A stretch of 64,000 nt of DNA from Microvirga antarctica (GCF_017921815.1 NZ_JAGEMM010000001.1:1178001-1242000), one strand, 5' to 3'; shown: positions 9,348 through 18,374, numbered from the stretch's first letter. Made by a program: numbers and translations. Notes: a model not told the origin generated them from the sequence alone.

Positions 9348-10610
9348 TCACGATCGGATGAGGATGCAGCGGAAATCATTGACGTTGGTCAGTGTGGGCC
9401 CTGTGACAACGAGGCGGTTCAGCGCATCGAACGCCGAATAGGCGTCGTTGTTCTCAAGATGCGCCGCAAGATCGATGCGGTGTCGAACTGCGTCGTCGAA
9501 GAGCGCAGCGTCGAACCAGGCTCCCGCATTGGTCTCGGACCCGTCGATGCCGTCCGTGTCGCAGGCAAGCGCGGAAATCCGGTTGTCTCGACCGATGGCT
9601 AGCGCCAGTGCAAGTAGAAGCTCCGCATTGCGACCGCCGCGTCCGGTCCCCCGCACGGTAACGGTCGTCTCTCCCCCCGACAGCAGAACGCACGGAGGAG
9701 CCAGCGGCGCGCCGTGGGCTGCAACCGATCGCGCGATTCCGGCGAGCACGCGCGCCACCTCCCGCGCCTCGCCTTCGATCGCATCGCCGAGAATCATGGG
9801 CGCAATTCCCCATTCCCGAGCTCGCGCCGCTGCCGCGTCGAGCGACATTTTTGGAGTGGCGATCATATGGACCACGCCACCGCCTCCCACTGCCGAATGG
9901 GTGTTTGCCCGGATGGAAGCGGCCACATGATCTGGAACGGGAATGTCGTATCGGCGCAGAATGGCCAGCGCAGCGTCGGGGTCGGACGGGTCGGGGATCG
10001 TGGGCCCGGAACCGATGCTCGCCGGATCGTCGCCCGGCACGTCGGAAATCAGATACGTCACCAGTTTCGCGGGAAAGGCCGCTGCCGCCAGTCGTCCTCC
10101 CTTGATGGCGGAGAGCGACTTCCGTACGGCGTTCATCTCTCCGATGGGAGCTCCCGAGCGCAACAGCGCGCGGTTGATGGCCCGCTTGTCCTCGAGCGTG
10201 ATCCCGTCGGCCGGAAGAGCCAGCAGGGCCGACGCGCCACCGGAGATCAGGCAAATAACGAGATCGTCCGCCGTCGCCGATTGCGCCAGCGTCAGAATAC
10301 GTCGCGCCGCGTCGACACCTGCCTGGTCCGGCACAGGATGCGCGGCCTCGATAACCGCGACGAACCGCGTTGGCGCGCCGTGACCATAACGCGTCACGAC
10401 CAGCCCCTCGCACGATCCGCCGTCACGACACCAGGCCTCCTCGAACGCAGCCGCCATGCGGGCTGACGCTTTGCCGGCCCCCAGAACGATCGTGCGACCC
10501 TTGGGGCGCGACGGCAGCCGGCCTTCAAACTTTCCATCCGGAAGCGCCGCCTTCAACGCGGCCTCGAACAATCCAAGCAGGATTGCGGAATCGGCCGGGG
10601 GCGCACTCAC
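9348..10610 (-). CDS. Glycerate 2-kinase, type 2 (DUF4147/MOFRL family)
   Basis: This enzyme phosphorylates D-glycerate with ATP to 2-phosphoglycerate and feeds glyoxylate/tartrate/hydroxypyruvate carbon into glycolysis. The 420-residue protein has VLGAGKASARMA, LISGGASALLALP, the DVPGDDPASIGSGPT loop, then the MOFRL domain with LLSGGETTVTVRG, GRGGRNAELLLALAL and DTDGIDGSE. The start is GTG at 10610, overlapping the galM stop as GTGA. That gives the normal family length, whereas the longer frame would run into galM. Confidence 0.9.
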   Translation of the reverse strand: MSAPPADSAILLGLFEAALKAALPDGKFEGRLPSRPKGRTIVLGAGKASARMAAAFEEAWCRDGGSCEGLVVTRYGHGAPTRFVAVIEAAHPVPDQAGVDAARRILTLAQSATADDLVICLISGGASALLALPADGITLEDKRAINRALLRSGAPIGEMNAVRKSLSAIKGGRLAAAAFPAKLVTYLISDVPGDDPASIGSGPTIPDPSDPDAALAILRRYDIPVPDHVAASIRANTHSAVGGGGVVHMIATPKMSLDAAAARAREWGIAPMILGDAIEGEAREVARVLAGIARSVAAHGAPLAPPCVLLSGGETTVTVRGTGRGGRNAELLLALALAIGRDNRISALACDTDGIDGSETNAGAWFDAALFDDAVRHRIDLAAHLENNDAYSAFDALNRLVVTGPTLTNVNDFRCILIRS

Positions 10611-11650
10611 GGCGCCACGATGGGTATGAGCATGACGTGCCGATACGTTTCGCCCGGCCGCAGAACTGCGGATGGAAAATGCGGCGTGTTGGGTGCGTTG
10701 GGATAAACCTGTGTTTCCAAGGCGAAGCCACAATGCTTGCCATAAATCGCGCCGCCCTTGCCGATGGCCGGCGAGGCTGCAAAATGATCACCCGTGTAGA
10801 ACTGAACGCCCGGCTGATCGGTCAAGATCGCGAGTGAGCGCCCCGAAAGCGGATCGTGGACGTGAACTGCGCGGCGCAGGGTCCCGGCGCTGCCGTTCAG
10901 ACAAAAATTGTGGTCGTAACCGGCCTCGGGCAGCTGCGCCGTATCGAAGATATCCGCGCCAATGCGTTTACCCGTCCTGAAGTCGAAGGCGGTATCCGCA
11001 ACCGCTGTGATGTCGCCGGTAGGGATCTTGCCAGGACCAACCGGCGTATAGTGGTCCGCCGCGAGGGTCAGCACATGATCTTTGATGTGGCCATGGGCGT
11101 GGCCGGCGAGATTCCAGTAGCCGTGATAGACCATGTTGACGACCGTCGGACGGTCGCACGTCGCCTCCATCACGATCTCCAATGCTGCATCGGCGGTGAG
11201 CCGGTAAGTGACAGCGGCATTCATAGTCCCCGGATAGCCTTCGTCGCCGTCCGGACGCCGCAGGGTGAGCCGCACAGCGTCGTTGGCGGCGTCCGGCTTG
11301 GCTTGCCAGACGCGCTTGTTGAATCCCTTGAATCCGCCGTGGATGTGATTGGGCGGCTCATTCACGGACAGATCGTGGATGGCGCCGTCCAGCTCAAAAC
11401 GCGCGTTGGCGATCCGATTTGCGTAGCGTCCGCAGATCGCACCTGTCGAACCGCGGTAGCGGCGGTATGAGTCAAGATCGTCGTAACCCAGAACGATGTC
11501 GGCCATTCCCCCAGCCCCATCCGGCACATGGAACTCGCTGAGGATCGCCCCATAGGTGATAATCTTTGCGCGACAGCCACCCCGCTCGATCTCGAACGCC
11601 TCGACGGCCTCGCCTTCGACCGATCCAAACGGCGATTTCCTGATAGACAT
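10607..11650 (-). CDS. galM: Aldose 1-epimerase
   Basis: Mutarotase interconverting alpha and beta anomers of aldoses in the cytoplasm or periplasm. The 347-residue protein shows YGAILSEFHVPD, CGRYANRIANARF, NHIHGGFKGFNKRVW (catalytic His), the second catalytic region VVNMVYHGYWNLAGH, and a Glu near the C-terminus in LETQVYPNAPNTPHFPS. The ATG at 11650 has GAGAGG nine bases upstream. A second ATG at 11659 is too close to this site. It is translationally coupled to glycerate kinase through a GTGA overlap, suggesting a sugar or sugar-acid utilisation operon. Confidence 0.93.
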   Translation of the reverse strand: MSIRKSPFGSVEGEAVEAFEIERGGCRAKIITYGAILSEFHVPDGAGGMADIVLGYDDLDSYRRYRGSTGAICGRYANRIANARFELDGAIHDLSVNEPPNHIHGGFKGFNKRVWQAKPDAANDAVRLTLRRPDGDEGYPGTMNAAVTYRLTADAALEIVMEATCDRPTVVNMVYHGYWNLAGHAHGHIKDHVLTLAADHYTPVGPGKIPTGDITAVADTAFDFRTGKRIGADIFDTAQLPEAGYDHNFCLNGSAGTLRRAVHVHDPLSGRSLAILTDQPGVQFYTGDHFAASPAIGKGGAIYGKHCGFALETQVYPNAPNTPHFPSAVLRPGETYRHVMLIPIVAP

Positions 11651-11917
11651 CAATGACATCCTCTCGGACTGCGCGACCGGTAAGACGGCGCGCAGCGGAT
11701 TTCCAGACCCGCCTTATACCCGTTGCCAGGGTGATGAAACAGCTGCGGAGAAGGGCGTCCCGCCGATTGAAATCACCAGCCGCGACTTTTACCGTCCGCG
11801 ATGGCGTCTTGCCGATGCGCCCAAGGGCCGGTCATGGCATCGTCCTTCGCGCACAGGCGCCTGCCAATGCGACAACCATGCGGGATAATCCGCACGGCGC
11901 GCCCAGGTGAAGGTCGG

Positions 11918-12781
11918 ATGACGATGAAAGTGGTGACCTGGAACATTCAATGGGGTCTTGGCTGCGACGGGCGTGTCGATCTCGCCCGCATCGTGTCGGA
12001 CGCCAGGGCTCTGTGCGACGCCGACGTCTTCTGCTTCCAAGAGATTTCGCATGGCTTCACACCCTACGACAATGACCAGAACCAACCGCAGCGTCTCGCC
12101 GATCTCCTCCCGGATCACAGGCCGGTGTTTCGCCCGGCAGTCGACATCACGGCACGCGATGGCAAGCGGCAGGTGTTCGGCAACATGATTCTGTCGCGGC
12201 TCCCGGTTCTGCAGGTGACGAGCCACATGCTGCCCTGGCCGGCGACCGAGGCCAAGACCATGCAACGGCAGGGGCTCGAGACGATCGTACTGTCCGCGTT
12301 CGGGCCCATCAGCATCACCACATGCCATCTTGAATTTCATGCGGCAGAGCACCGCAAAGCGCAGGTCGACGCGCTGCTTCAGGTGCATGCTGAGAGGACA
12401 AGGCGCGGCCGGCTTTCCTTTTGTGAGAGCGCTGACAGCCCGTATCGGACGATCGCGCCGGCGGTGGCGGCACTCATCTGCGGCGATTTCAATTTCGAAC
12501 CGGACGACGTTCTTCACGCGGCCATGCAGCAGCAGGTCGCCGAGGACATCCCGGCCTTCGTCGACGTGTGGGCTGCGGCCAATCCCGGCATGCCGCACCC
12601 GCCGACAGCAGGAGTCGCCGATGCCGCGCAATGGCCCGGCGGACCCCATTGCCGCGACTTCATCTTCGTGACCGAGAACCTCGGACAAAGCATCGTCGAT
12701 GTGCGGGTGGACACCGCGACGACGGCGTCGGACCACCAGCCCGTCGCCGTCACCTTCAACGCTAGGACAAGGGGCGACTAG
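11918..12781 (+). CDS. Endonuclease/exonuclease/phosphatase (EEP) family hydrolase
   Basis: A 287-residue metal-dependent phosphoesterase. Characteristic motifs are VVTWNIQWG (Asn metal site), DVFCFQEIS (catalytic Glu), TTCHLEFH, ICGDFNFEPDD (Asp/Asn) and the C-terminal TASDHQPVAVTF (Asp-His pair). The family includes nucleases, inositol phosphatases and sphingomyelinases, and the substrate is not decidable. There is no signal peptide. Its stop overlaps that of the convergent gabD gene in a CTAG tetranucleotide. Confidence 0.85.
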   Translation: MTMKVVTWNIQWGLGCDGRVDLARIVSDARALCDADVFCFQEISHGFTPYDNDQNQPQRLADLLPDHRPVFRPAVDITARDGKRQVFGNMILSRLPVLQVTSHMLPWPATEAKTMQRQGLETIVLSAFGPISITTCHLEFHAAEHRKAQVDALLQVHAERTRRGRLSFCESADSPYRTIAPAVAALICGDFNFEPDDVLHAAMQQQVAEDIPAFVDVWAAANPGMPHPPTAGVADAAQWPGGPHCRDFIFVTENLGQSIVDVRVDTATTASDHQPVAVTFNARTRGD

Positions 12782-14265
12782 ATTCCGCTGAGGCAGACGT
12801 ACTTGATTTCGAGGAAGCCCTCGATTCCGTATTTGGAGCCTTCGCGACCCAATCCGGACTGCTTGACGCCGCCAAAGGGCGCGGCCTCGTTGGCGATGAG
12901 CCCGGTGTTCACGCCGACCATGCCGCTTTCCAGAGCCTCGGCGACGCGCCAGACACGCGCCATGTCGCGCGCATAGAAATAAGAGGCCAGTCCGAATTCG
13001 GTGTCGTTGGCCATCGCAATCACATCGTCCTCAGTCTTGAAACGAATGATCGGCGCCAGCGGTGCGAAAGTCTCTTCCTTGGCGAGTTTCATGTCCTGGG
13101 TAATTCCCGTCATGACGGTCGGCTCGAAAAAGGTCCCGCCCAGACTCGAGCGTTTTCCGCCCGCGACGATGGTGCCGCCCTTGGCAAGCGCATCCGCCAC
13201 ATGTTCTTCCATCTTGATCACGGCGCGATCGTCGATCAACGGACCCTGTGTCACCCCGCTTTCCGTGCCCCGCCCGAGCTTGAGGCCCTGGACCTTGGCG
13301 GTCAGCTTCTCGGCGAACGAATCGGCGATGGAATCCTGGACGTAGATGCGGTTTGCGCACACACAGGTCTGGCCCGCATTGCGAAACTTCGAGATCATCG
13401 CGCCCTCGACCGCTGCATCGAGATCCGCATCGTCGAAAACGATGAAAGGCGCATTTCCGCCAAGCTCAAGCGACAGGCGCTTGATGCTGTCTGCGGCTTC
13501 CTTCATCAGCCATCGTCCGACGCCGGTGGAGCCCGTAAACGTGATCTTGGCAACCTTCGGATTGTGGCAGAACTCCAGTCCGATCGGCTTTGCCTCACCC
13601 GTGATGACCGAGAACGCGCCCTTGGGGACGCCTGCGCGCTCCGCCAGCACCGCCAGCGCAAAAGCGGAAAGCGGCGTCTGTGCCGCTGGCTTGAGAACAA
13701 TCGTGCAACCGGCAGCAAGGGCCGGTCCGACTTTGCGGGTGATCATGCCATTGGGAAAATTCCACGGCGTGATGGCAGCGCAGACCCCGACCGGCTGTTT
13801 CAGCACCATGATGCGCTGATCGCCGCGCGCCTGGGGAATGATATCGCCGTCGATCCGCTTGGCTTCCTCGGCGAACCATTCGATATAGGCCGCGTTCGAC
13901 ACGACCTCGCCTTTGGCCTCCGCAAGCGGCTTGCCCTGCTCCGTCGTCAGGATGAGGGCGAGATCGTCCGCATTGGCCATAATCAGTTCGTACCAGCGCT
14001 TCAGGATCTGGCTGCGTTCCTTGGCGGTCTGCTTGGCCCAGTCCTTCTGGACTTCAAACGCCTTGTCGATGGCCCGGCGCGCCACGTCAGGGCCCATATC
14101 CGGCACCTCCATGATCACCGCTCCGTCAAAAGGATCGGTCACGGGAATCGTCTTCCCGTCGGGAGCGCTGATCCATTCCCCGGCTACGTAAGCCTGGCCG
14201 ACGAGCAGGGACGGGTCCTTCAGGTCCAGGACACGGCGGGCGACAGGCTTCTGGTGTGCGGTCAT
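12778..14265 (-). CDS. gabD: NAD(P)-dependent succinate-semialdehyde dehydrogenase
   Basis: Oxidises succinate semialdehyde to succinate, the last step of GABA degradation. The 495-residue aldehyde dehydrogenase has ITPWNFPNGMITRKVGPALAA, KITFTGSTGVGRWL, LELGGNAPFIVFDDADLD (general base Glu), catalytic Cys301 in GQTCVCANRIYVQ, and EAAPFGGVKQSGLGREGSKYG. The Cys-Val-Cys pair at the active site is typical of GabD-like enzymes. The start has GGAG upstream at the proper distance. Assignment among close ALDH subfamilies (glutarate semialdehyde) is not fully certain. Confidence 0.88.
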   Translation of the reverse strand: MTAHQKPVARRVLDLKDPSLLVGQAYVAGEWISAPDGKTIPVTDPFDGAVIMEVPDMGPDVARRAIDKAFEVQKDWAKQTAKERSQILKRWYELIMANADDLALILTTEQGKPLAEAKGEVVSNAAYIEWFAEEAKRIDGDIIPQARGDQRIMVLKQPVGVCAAITPWNFPNGMITRKVGPALAAGCTIVLKPAAQTPLSAFALAVLAERAGVPKGAFSVITGEAKPIGLEFCHNPKVAKITFTGSTGVGRWLMKEAADSIKRLSLELGGNAPFIVFDDADLDAAVEGAMISKFRNAGQTCVCANRIYVQDSIADSFAEKLTAKVQGLKLGRGTESGVTQGPLIDDRAVIKMEEHVADALAKGGTIVAGGKRSSLGGTFFEPTVMTGITQDMKLAKEETFAPLAPIIRFKTEDDVIAMANDTEFGLASYFYARDMARVWRVAEALESGMVGVNTGLIANEAAPFGGVKQSGLGREGSKYGIEGFLEIKYVCLSGI

Positions 14266-14508
14266 GGCAGGTCTCCAAGCAGGGCGAGTGGCATCCGTTG
14301 ACGCCATATAGTCGCTCTGGTCGCCTCTGGAAACACCGGCGCGCGTGCTGGGCCATAAAGGACTACTTCGCGAGAGGGCGCCCTCCGGACTGTGCAAAGC
14401 AGCCTCCGTCCCGTAGTTTCAGGCCGCTGACACAGGGTCGGCCGGATGTTTCAGCCCGGCCGGACACGAGGCGCCGGCGGTGTTCACGCGGGAAGGGACT
14501 ATCAGACG

Positions 14509-15498
14509 ATGTCGAAGCGCTATCTCGTCACCGGAGGCTGCGGCTTCATCGGTTCTCACCTGGCCGAAGCGTTGGTGCGGGATGGGTCCCAGGTCACCGT
14601 TCTGGACAATCTCTCGAGCGGTCGGACGGAAAACCTGCCAGAGGGCGCTAAGCTGATCGTCGGTGACATCCGAAACCGGTCGGACGTGATGGAGGCGGCG
14701 CGGGACTGTGACGGCATCTTCCATCTCGCGGCCATCGCATCGGTGCCGAAATGCACCCAGGAATGGCACGCCTCGCATGAGGTCAATCTGTCAGCCTCGG
14801 TGGGGCTTTTCGAGCTCGCCACCGAGCGCGACATCCCTGTCGTCTATGCTTCGTCGTCAGCGATCTATGGCGATGTCGACACCACACCGATCGGCGAGGA
14901 TACTCCCAAGCAGCCGATCTCGGCCTACGGCGTCGATAAATACGGCATGGAGCTGCATGCTTTCGCAGGAGCACGGACTCGCGGCCTGCGCTCGTTCGGC
15001 CTGCGATTCTTCAATATCTACGGTCCCCGTCAGGATCCCACGTCCCCCTATTCCGGCGTGATCGCGGTCTTCATGCGCAATGCGCAGGAGAGCCGTCCGA
15101 TCGTAGTTCATGGGGATGGTGGCCAGATCCGGGATTTCGTTTATGTCACCGACGCCGTGAAGGCCGTGCGTTTGGCAATGGCCGAACTTGAAGTCGATTC
15201 CGAGCCGACCGCTCAGGTGAGCAACGTCTGCACCGGGCGGCCGACCTCGATCCGTCAACTCGCCGATACGGTGACAAATCTGATCCGGCCTGGCCTCGAG
15301 ATTACGACGAGCGCCGCGCGCGCGGGCGACATCCTCAAATCGATCGGCAATCCGTCGCGCCTTCAAAGCCTCCTCGGCTTTACGCCATCGACCTTGCTGG
15401 CTGACGGTTTGGGTCGAATGATCGCCCCTGCGCCCGCAGGATCAGGCTTGGATGCCACCAGGCAGATCAGCACCGCTGAGCCCGCCAGCGCGCTCTAA
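14509..15498 (+). CDS. NAD-dependent nucleotide-sugar epimerase/dehydratase (SDR)
   Basis: A 329-residue extended SDR with the Rossmann motif TGGCGFIGSH, DNLSSGR, the active-site Ser stretch YASSSAIYGD and the YxxxK pair in ISAYGVDKYGM. It resembles UDP-glucose 4-epimerase-type proteins that make precursors for surface polysaccharides. It lies at the left end of the exopolysaccharide locus and probably supplies an epimerised sugar nucleotide. GGAAGGGA precedes the ATG by about 10 bases. The exact sugar is unknown. Confidence 0.85.
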   Translation: MSKRYLVTGGCGFIGSHLAEALVRDGSQVTVLDNLSSGRTENLPEGAKLIVGDIRNRSDVMEAARDCDGIFHLAAIASVPKCTQEWHASHEVNLSASVGLFELATERDIPVVYASSSAIYGDVDTTPIGEDTPKQPISAYGVDKYGMELHAFAGARTRGLRSFGLRFFNIYGPRQDPTSPYSGVIAVFMRNAQESRPIVVHGDGGQIRDFVYVTDAVKAVRLAMAELEVDSEPTAQVSNVCTGRPTSIRQLADTVTNLIRPGLEITTSAARAGDILKSIGNPSRLQSLLGFTPSTLLADGLGRMIAPAPAGSGLDATRQISTAEPASAL

Positions 15499-15511
15499 GA
15501 CGCGGCCCGGT

Positions 15512-16300
15512 TCACTCGGCCTGCGTCGGACCCGTCGAACGCAGGTTGTTGGCAGCCCAGATGGCAGCCTGCGTTCGGTTCTTGGCGTGGATCTTCCGCA
15601 GGATGGCCTTCACATGGACCTTCACGGTCGCCTCGGTGATATCGAACTTCCGCGCGATCAGCTTGTTTGAATCACCGTGCATCAGGCAACGCAGGATGAC
15701 CGTTTCGCGCACCGAGAGCCCGCGCGGCGAAACCTCGTTCACGTCATGATCGACTGCCGCCACCGGCGTCACATCGCCCTGGCCCACGAGCTCAATGGCA
15801 GCTGAGGGGAACACCGTCTCGCCGAGCATCACCAGATCGAGCGACTTGAGGAGAACCTCGACTGAGATTGTCTTGATGAGGTAAGCGTCGGCCCCAGCCT
15901 GAAACGCCGCCAGCAATTGTTTCAGATCGTATCTGTCCACGAGCACCACAGCTCTCGCCGCGGGGTGATCCAGCTTGAGCTGTTCGACCTGCCGCAAGAC
16001 AGCCTCGTGATCTGTCACAGCATCGACGATGGCGAGAAAAGGCCGCTCGTCGGTGACAGCAAGCTGCGAAACCTCGCTGAGGTTCGAACCCGTGGCGACG
16101 AGCCGGTACGCCGTCTCAGCGAGCATCCGCCTCAGCCCTTCACGCAAGAGCGTATTGGGCTCGAAAAGCAGCGTCGGGACATCAGGCGCCGCGGACGCTC
16201 CCGGTGCGGTGGGGCGAACAGGGGAATTCCGAGCATACATGTCGATTGCCAATGAGCCGCCAAGGTCGGGAAGGGCTTCAGAATCATAGTTCTTACGCAT
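15512..16300 (-). CDS. NarL/LuxR-type regulator with degenerate receiver domain
   Basis: A 262-residue protein. Residues about 45-165 form a receiver-like domain and the last 65 residues a LuxR HTH (LSVRETVILRCLMHGDSNK, then EATVKVHVKAILRKI). The usual acidic pair at the receiver N-terminus is replaced by FEPN, while the presumed phospho-Asp (AIVDAV) and the Lys (YLIKTI) remain. Phosphorylation may therefore be weak or absent. It is closely related to the regulator at 17050-17763 and borders the exopolysaccharide genes, so it is likely to control them. The ATG at 16300 is used, and a GTG precedes it by 3 bases. Confidence 0.82.
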   Translation of the reverse strand: MRKNYDSEALPDLGGSLAIDMYARNSPVRPTAPGASAAPDVPTLLFEPNTLLREGLRRMLAETAYRLVATGSNLSEVSQLAVTDERPFLAIVDAVTDHEAVLRQVEQLKLDHPAARAVVLVDRYDLKQLLAAFQAGADAYLIKTISVEVLLKSLDLVMLGETVFPSAAIELVGQGDVTPVAAVDHDVNEVSPRGLSVRETVILRCLMHGDSNKLIARKFDITEATVKVHVKAILRKIHAKNRTQAAIWAANNLRSTGPTQAE

Positions 16301-16386
16301 CACCTAGAACCCCTTGCGGAAAACTGCTGTTTCACAGCCGAGAAAGCGCGTGCGAAAGTACCGCAAAGCGCGCTGGGCGACAATTC

Positions 16387-16400
16387 TTCTTAACCCTTAA
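16387..16400. repeat. Copy 1 of a 14-bp element TTCTTAACCCTTAA
   Basis: The identical 14-bp sequence recurs at 18120-18133. This copy lies about 90 bases upstream of the regulator start at 16300. It contains TTAA-N3-TTAA, so it is not a CtrA box (N7). Its recurrence in two promoter regions of one locus suggests an operator. Confidence 0.45.
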
Positions 16401-16591
16401 GTAAGCAAAAAACCTGAAGTGTAACCCAACGGACGCGAAATTGCCTCATTCAGACCGTATGGTTGCACTATTATTGCACTTACGGCTGAATATAGTACCC
16501 TGCCGCCTTAATCGCTGACTGGCAGAATTTACCTATTTCACGAGCTCCTCAACGGAAGAGGTTGCCAAAGGCTGAGGTGTCCAACAAGGTA

Positions 16592-16933
16592 ATGACAGAA
16601 ACTAGGACAGCCCAGGAACCTCGCGATACCGCCCGTGATTCATCACTCGCTCCCTTTGCACGCGATTTCAAATCAACTGCTCAACCGAGGCCTCCGCTCG
16701 CTCCTATGAGATTCTTCTTCAACCTCGTAAACGGCAGCGAGGAGATCACCGATTATGATGGCATCGAGGTGAAGGGGATCGAGCAGGCTCGCGCCCAAGC
16801 CTTGAAGGCGGTTGCAGAACTGCGTCGCGAAGACAACGACGTCGCGAGCGAGTGGAAGAACTGGCGTCTGGAAGTAGCCGATTCCGACGGCGAAGTGCTG
16901 TTCGCCATCAGCCTCGCGACAGATCTTCATTAG
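16592..16933 (+). CDS. DUF6894 family protein
   Basis: A 113-residue protein whose C-terminal 75 residues (MRFFFNLVNGSEEITDYDG, then GIEQARAQALKAVAELRRED and WRLEVADSDGEVLFAI) match the DUF6894 pattern common in Hyphomicrobiales. No function is known. Most family members begin at the MRFFF position (16708), and the N-terminal 38 residues here are polar and poorly conserved in character. The ATG at 16592 follows AAGG closely, while a TTG at 16562 is also possible, so the start is unsure. It sits between the two NarL-like regulators on the opposite strand. Confidence 0.7.
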   Translation: MTETRTAQEPRDTARDSSLAPFARDFKSTAQPRPPLAPMRFFFNLVNGSEEITDYDGIEVKGIEQARAQALKAVAELRREDNDVASEWKNWRLEVADSDGEVLFAISLATDLH

Positions 16934-17049
16934 TCGATGTCAGCAGGACGCCACCGCGCAGCAACGCGCGGCAGCGTGATGTCCGATCCGCATTGTCGTC
17001 GTTGTTGATAAAGAGTGCGTGAGCCTCGGCTAAGCGAGGCCGCAGACCG

Positions 17050-17763
17050 CTAATGAAGTGCGATTCCCGCCTCTTCAGCACCCGTCGGCGCGAGATGCTC
17101 GACTGCCCACATGGCGGCCTGAGTCCGATTGGCGACCTGGATCTTGCGCAAAATCGCCTTGACGTGAACCTTGACCGTGGCTTCTGCCACATCAAGTTGT
17201 CTGGCGATGATCTTGTTGGGAGCGCCCTGCATCAGGCACTGCAAGATCTCAGCTTCGCGGTTTGAGAGCATCCGCGTATCGGACGCCTGGGCCAGCGATC
17301 GGCGGGCAGCCGAATCGGAAGACTTTGCCAGTTCGCCAGGACCGCGCGCCTGCGTCTCAAGAATGGCCGCAAGGAAATGCGAGGATGGGAAGGCGGTCTC
17401 TCCGAGCATCACCAGATCGAGGTACTTAATCAGCGCCTCGACAGTGGGAAGGCAATAACCGTCTGCGCCCGCGCTCAACGCGGCCATCATCCTATCGAGG
17501 CTGAATGTGTCCGCCAGAACCACCACACGAGAACCCGGATAGTCCTGCTTGACCGCCGCGATCGCCGTGGGATGGATTTCATCCGAAAGATTGCCGTCGA
17601 CGATGAACATCACCGCCGAACTGCCCCCGCGCGACAAGTTGCCGGAGCCATCCTGTTCCCGCACTTCGTAACGCGTATTGGCGAGAATGTGCCCCAATCC
17701 AGCCTTAAGCATCGGATTGGCACAAACAAGATACGTTGTAACCTTCAACTCACCCGTGGACAT
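17050..17763 (-). CDS. NarL/LuxR-type regulator with pseudo-receiver, CtrA box upstream
   Basis: A 237-residue paralogue of the regulator at 15512-16300. The receiver-like part lacks the acidic pair (CANP instead) and lacks the conserved Lys (GYCLPTVE), so phosphotransfer control is unlikely. The C-terminal LuxR HTH reads LSNREAEILQCLMQGAPNK, then EATVKVHVKAILRKI and NRTQAAMWA. The start at 17763 has GGAAAG upstream. A perfect TTAA-N7-TTAA CtrA site lies 41 bases before the start codon, and a TACC-N8-GGTA dyad lies further up, which could be its own NarL-type operator. Confidence 0.85.
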   Translation of the reverse strand: MSTGELKVTTYLVCANPMLKAGLGHILANTRYEVREQDGSGNLSRGGSSAVMFIVDGNLSDEIHPTAIAAVKQDYPGSRVVVLADTFSLDRMMAALSAGADGYCLPTVEALIKYLDLVMLGETAFPSSHFLAAILETQARGPGELAKSSDSAARRSLAQASDTRMLSNREAEILQCLMQGAPNKIIARQLDVAEATVKVHVKAILRKIQVANRTQAAMWAVEHLAPTGAEEAGIALH

Positions 17764-17803
17764 ATGCAACTTTCCTTTTGGGCACTTAGGCGGAGTATAC
17801 AAA

Positions 17804-17818
17804 TTAACCCGTCGTTAA
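17804..17818. promoter_or_regulatory. CtrA-binding site, perfect TTAA-N7-TTAA
   Basis: TTAA (17804-17807), seven bases, then TTAA (17815-17818) followed by CC. This is the full alphaproteobacterial CtrA consensus. It is 41 bases upstream of the NarL-like start codon on the minus strand. The ctrA gene itself is at 52453-53154 in this window. Confidence 0.75.
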
Positions 17819-17843
17819 CCACCCTCGCAAAAGGAGTAGAAGG

Positions 17844-17859
17844 TACCGCTTACGTGGTA
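17844..17859. promoter_or_regulatory. TACC-N8-GGTA dyad, NarL-like 7-2-7 geometry
   Basis: TACCGCT, two bases, CGTGGTA: two inverted heptamers resembling the NarL-family half-site TACYNMT. A second 16-bp element of the same form occurs at 28936-28951. Candidate operator for one of the adjacent NarL-like regulators. Confidence 0.4.
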
Positions 17860-18119
17860 GCGGCCCCGCGTCGAGTGGAAAATAATCCACCCCTCGCCCG
17901 AGAGGGAGAGGGGATAACATCCTAGGAGCGCTCGACGCCCGGCGGCCAACTCAAGGACATTACTCCTTTGTCGGCTTCAAGGGCGCTTAAGTGCGACTGG
18001 AGATATGGTGGTGAACTCCGCCAAATGCTCATCACATCAGCGTTACTCAAAGGAGTCGGCGGGCTAACTCGTGCGCCGGCGACGGGTTCCTTACCATAGA
18101 AAACAAACTTTGTAGGAAT

Positions 18120-18133
18120 TTCTTAACCCTTAA
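18120..18133. repeat. Copy 2 of the 14-bp element TTCTTAACCCTTAA
   Basis: Identical to 16387-16400. It lies about 275 bases upstream of the ExoY-like gene in the divergent control region. Confidence 0.45.
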
Positions 18134-18343
18134 ACGTCATCCACAACGTTCTTAATTGTGCGAGTTATAACGTAACTACTATGGAATGAGTATATTTTAC
18201 TACCTTTGCCCGTTTGCCCAACTCAAGCTGGCGGACAATAGTCAGCGCCAAGAAATCGGCGCGTGACAGTATAAAAAACGTATTAATAACGCGTTAGACG
18301 ACCTTCAACGCCGTTTCCCAACATTGCAGTCATCGACAAACCT

Positions 18344-18374
18344 GCTCCTCCTTTACAGCAAGGCTAGGAGGAGC
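18344..18374 (+). promoter_or_regulatory. Leader hairpin containing an AGGAGGAG ribosome-binding-like sequence
   Basis: Perfect 9-bp arms GCTCCTCCT and AGGAGGAGC enclose a 13-base loop, 33 bases before the sugar-transferase ATG. The right arm is a strong Shine-Dalgarno sequence that the hairpin would hide. A GTG at 18380 could start an 11-codon leader peptide whose stop overlaps the sugar-transferase start in another frame. This is speculative. Confidence 0.4.
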
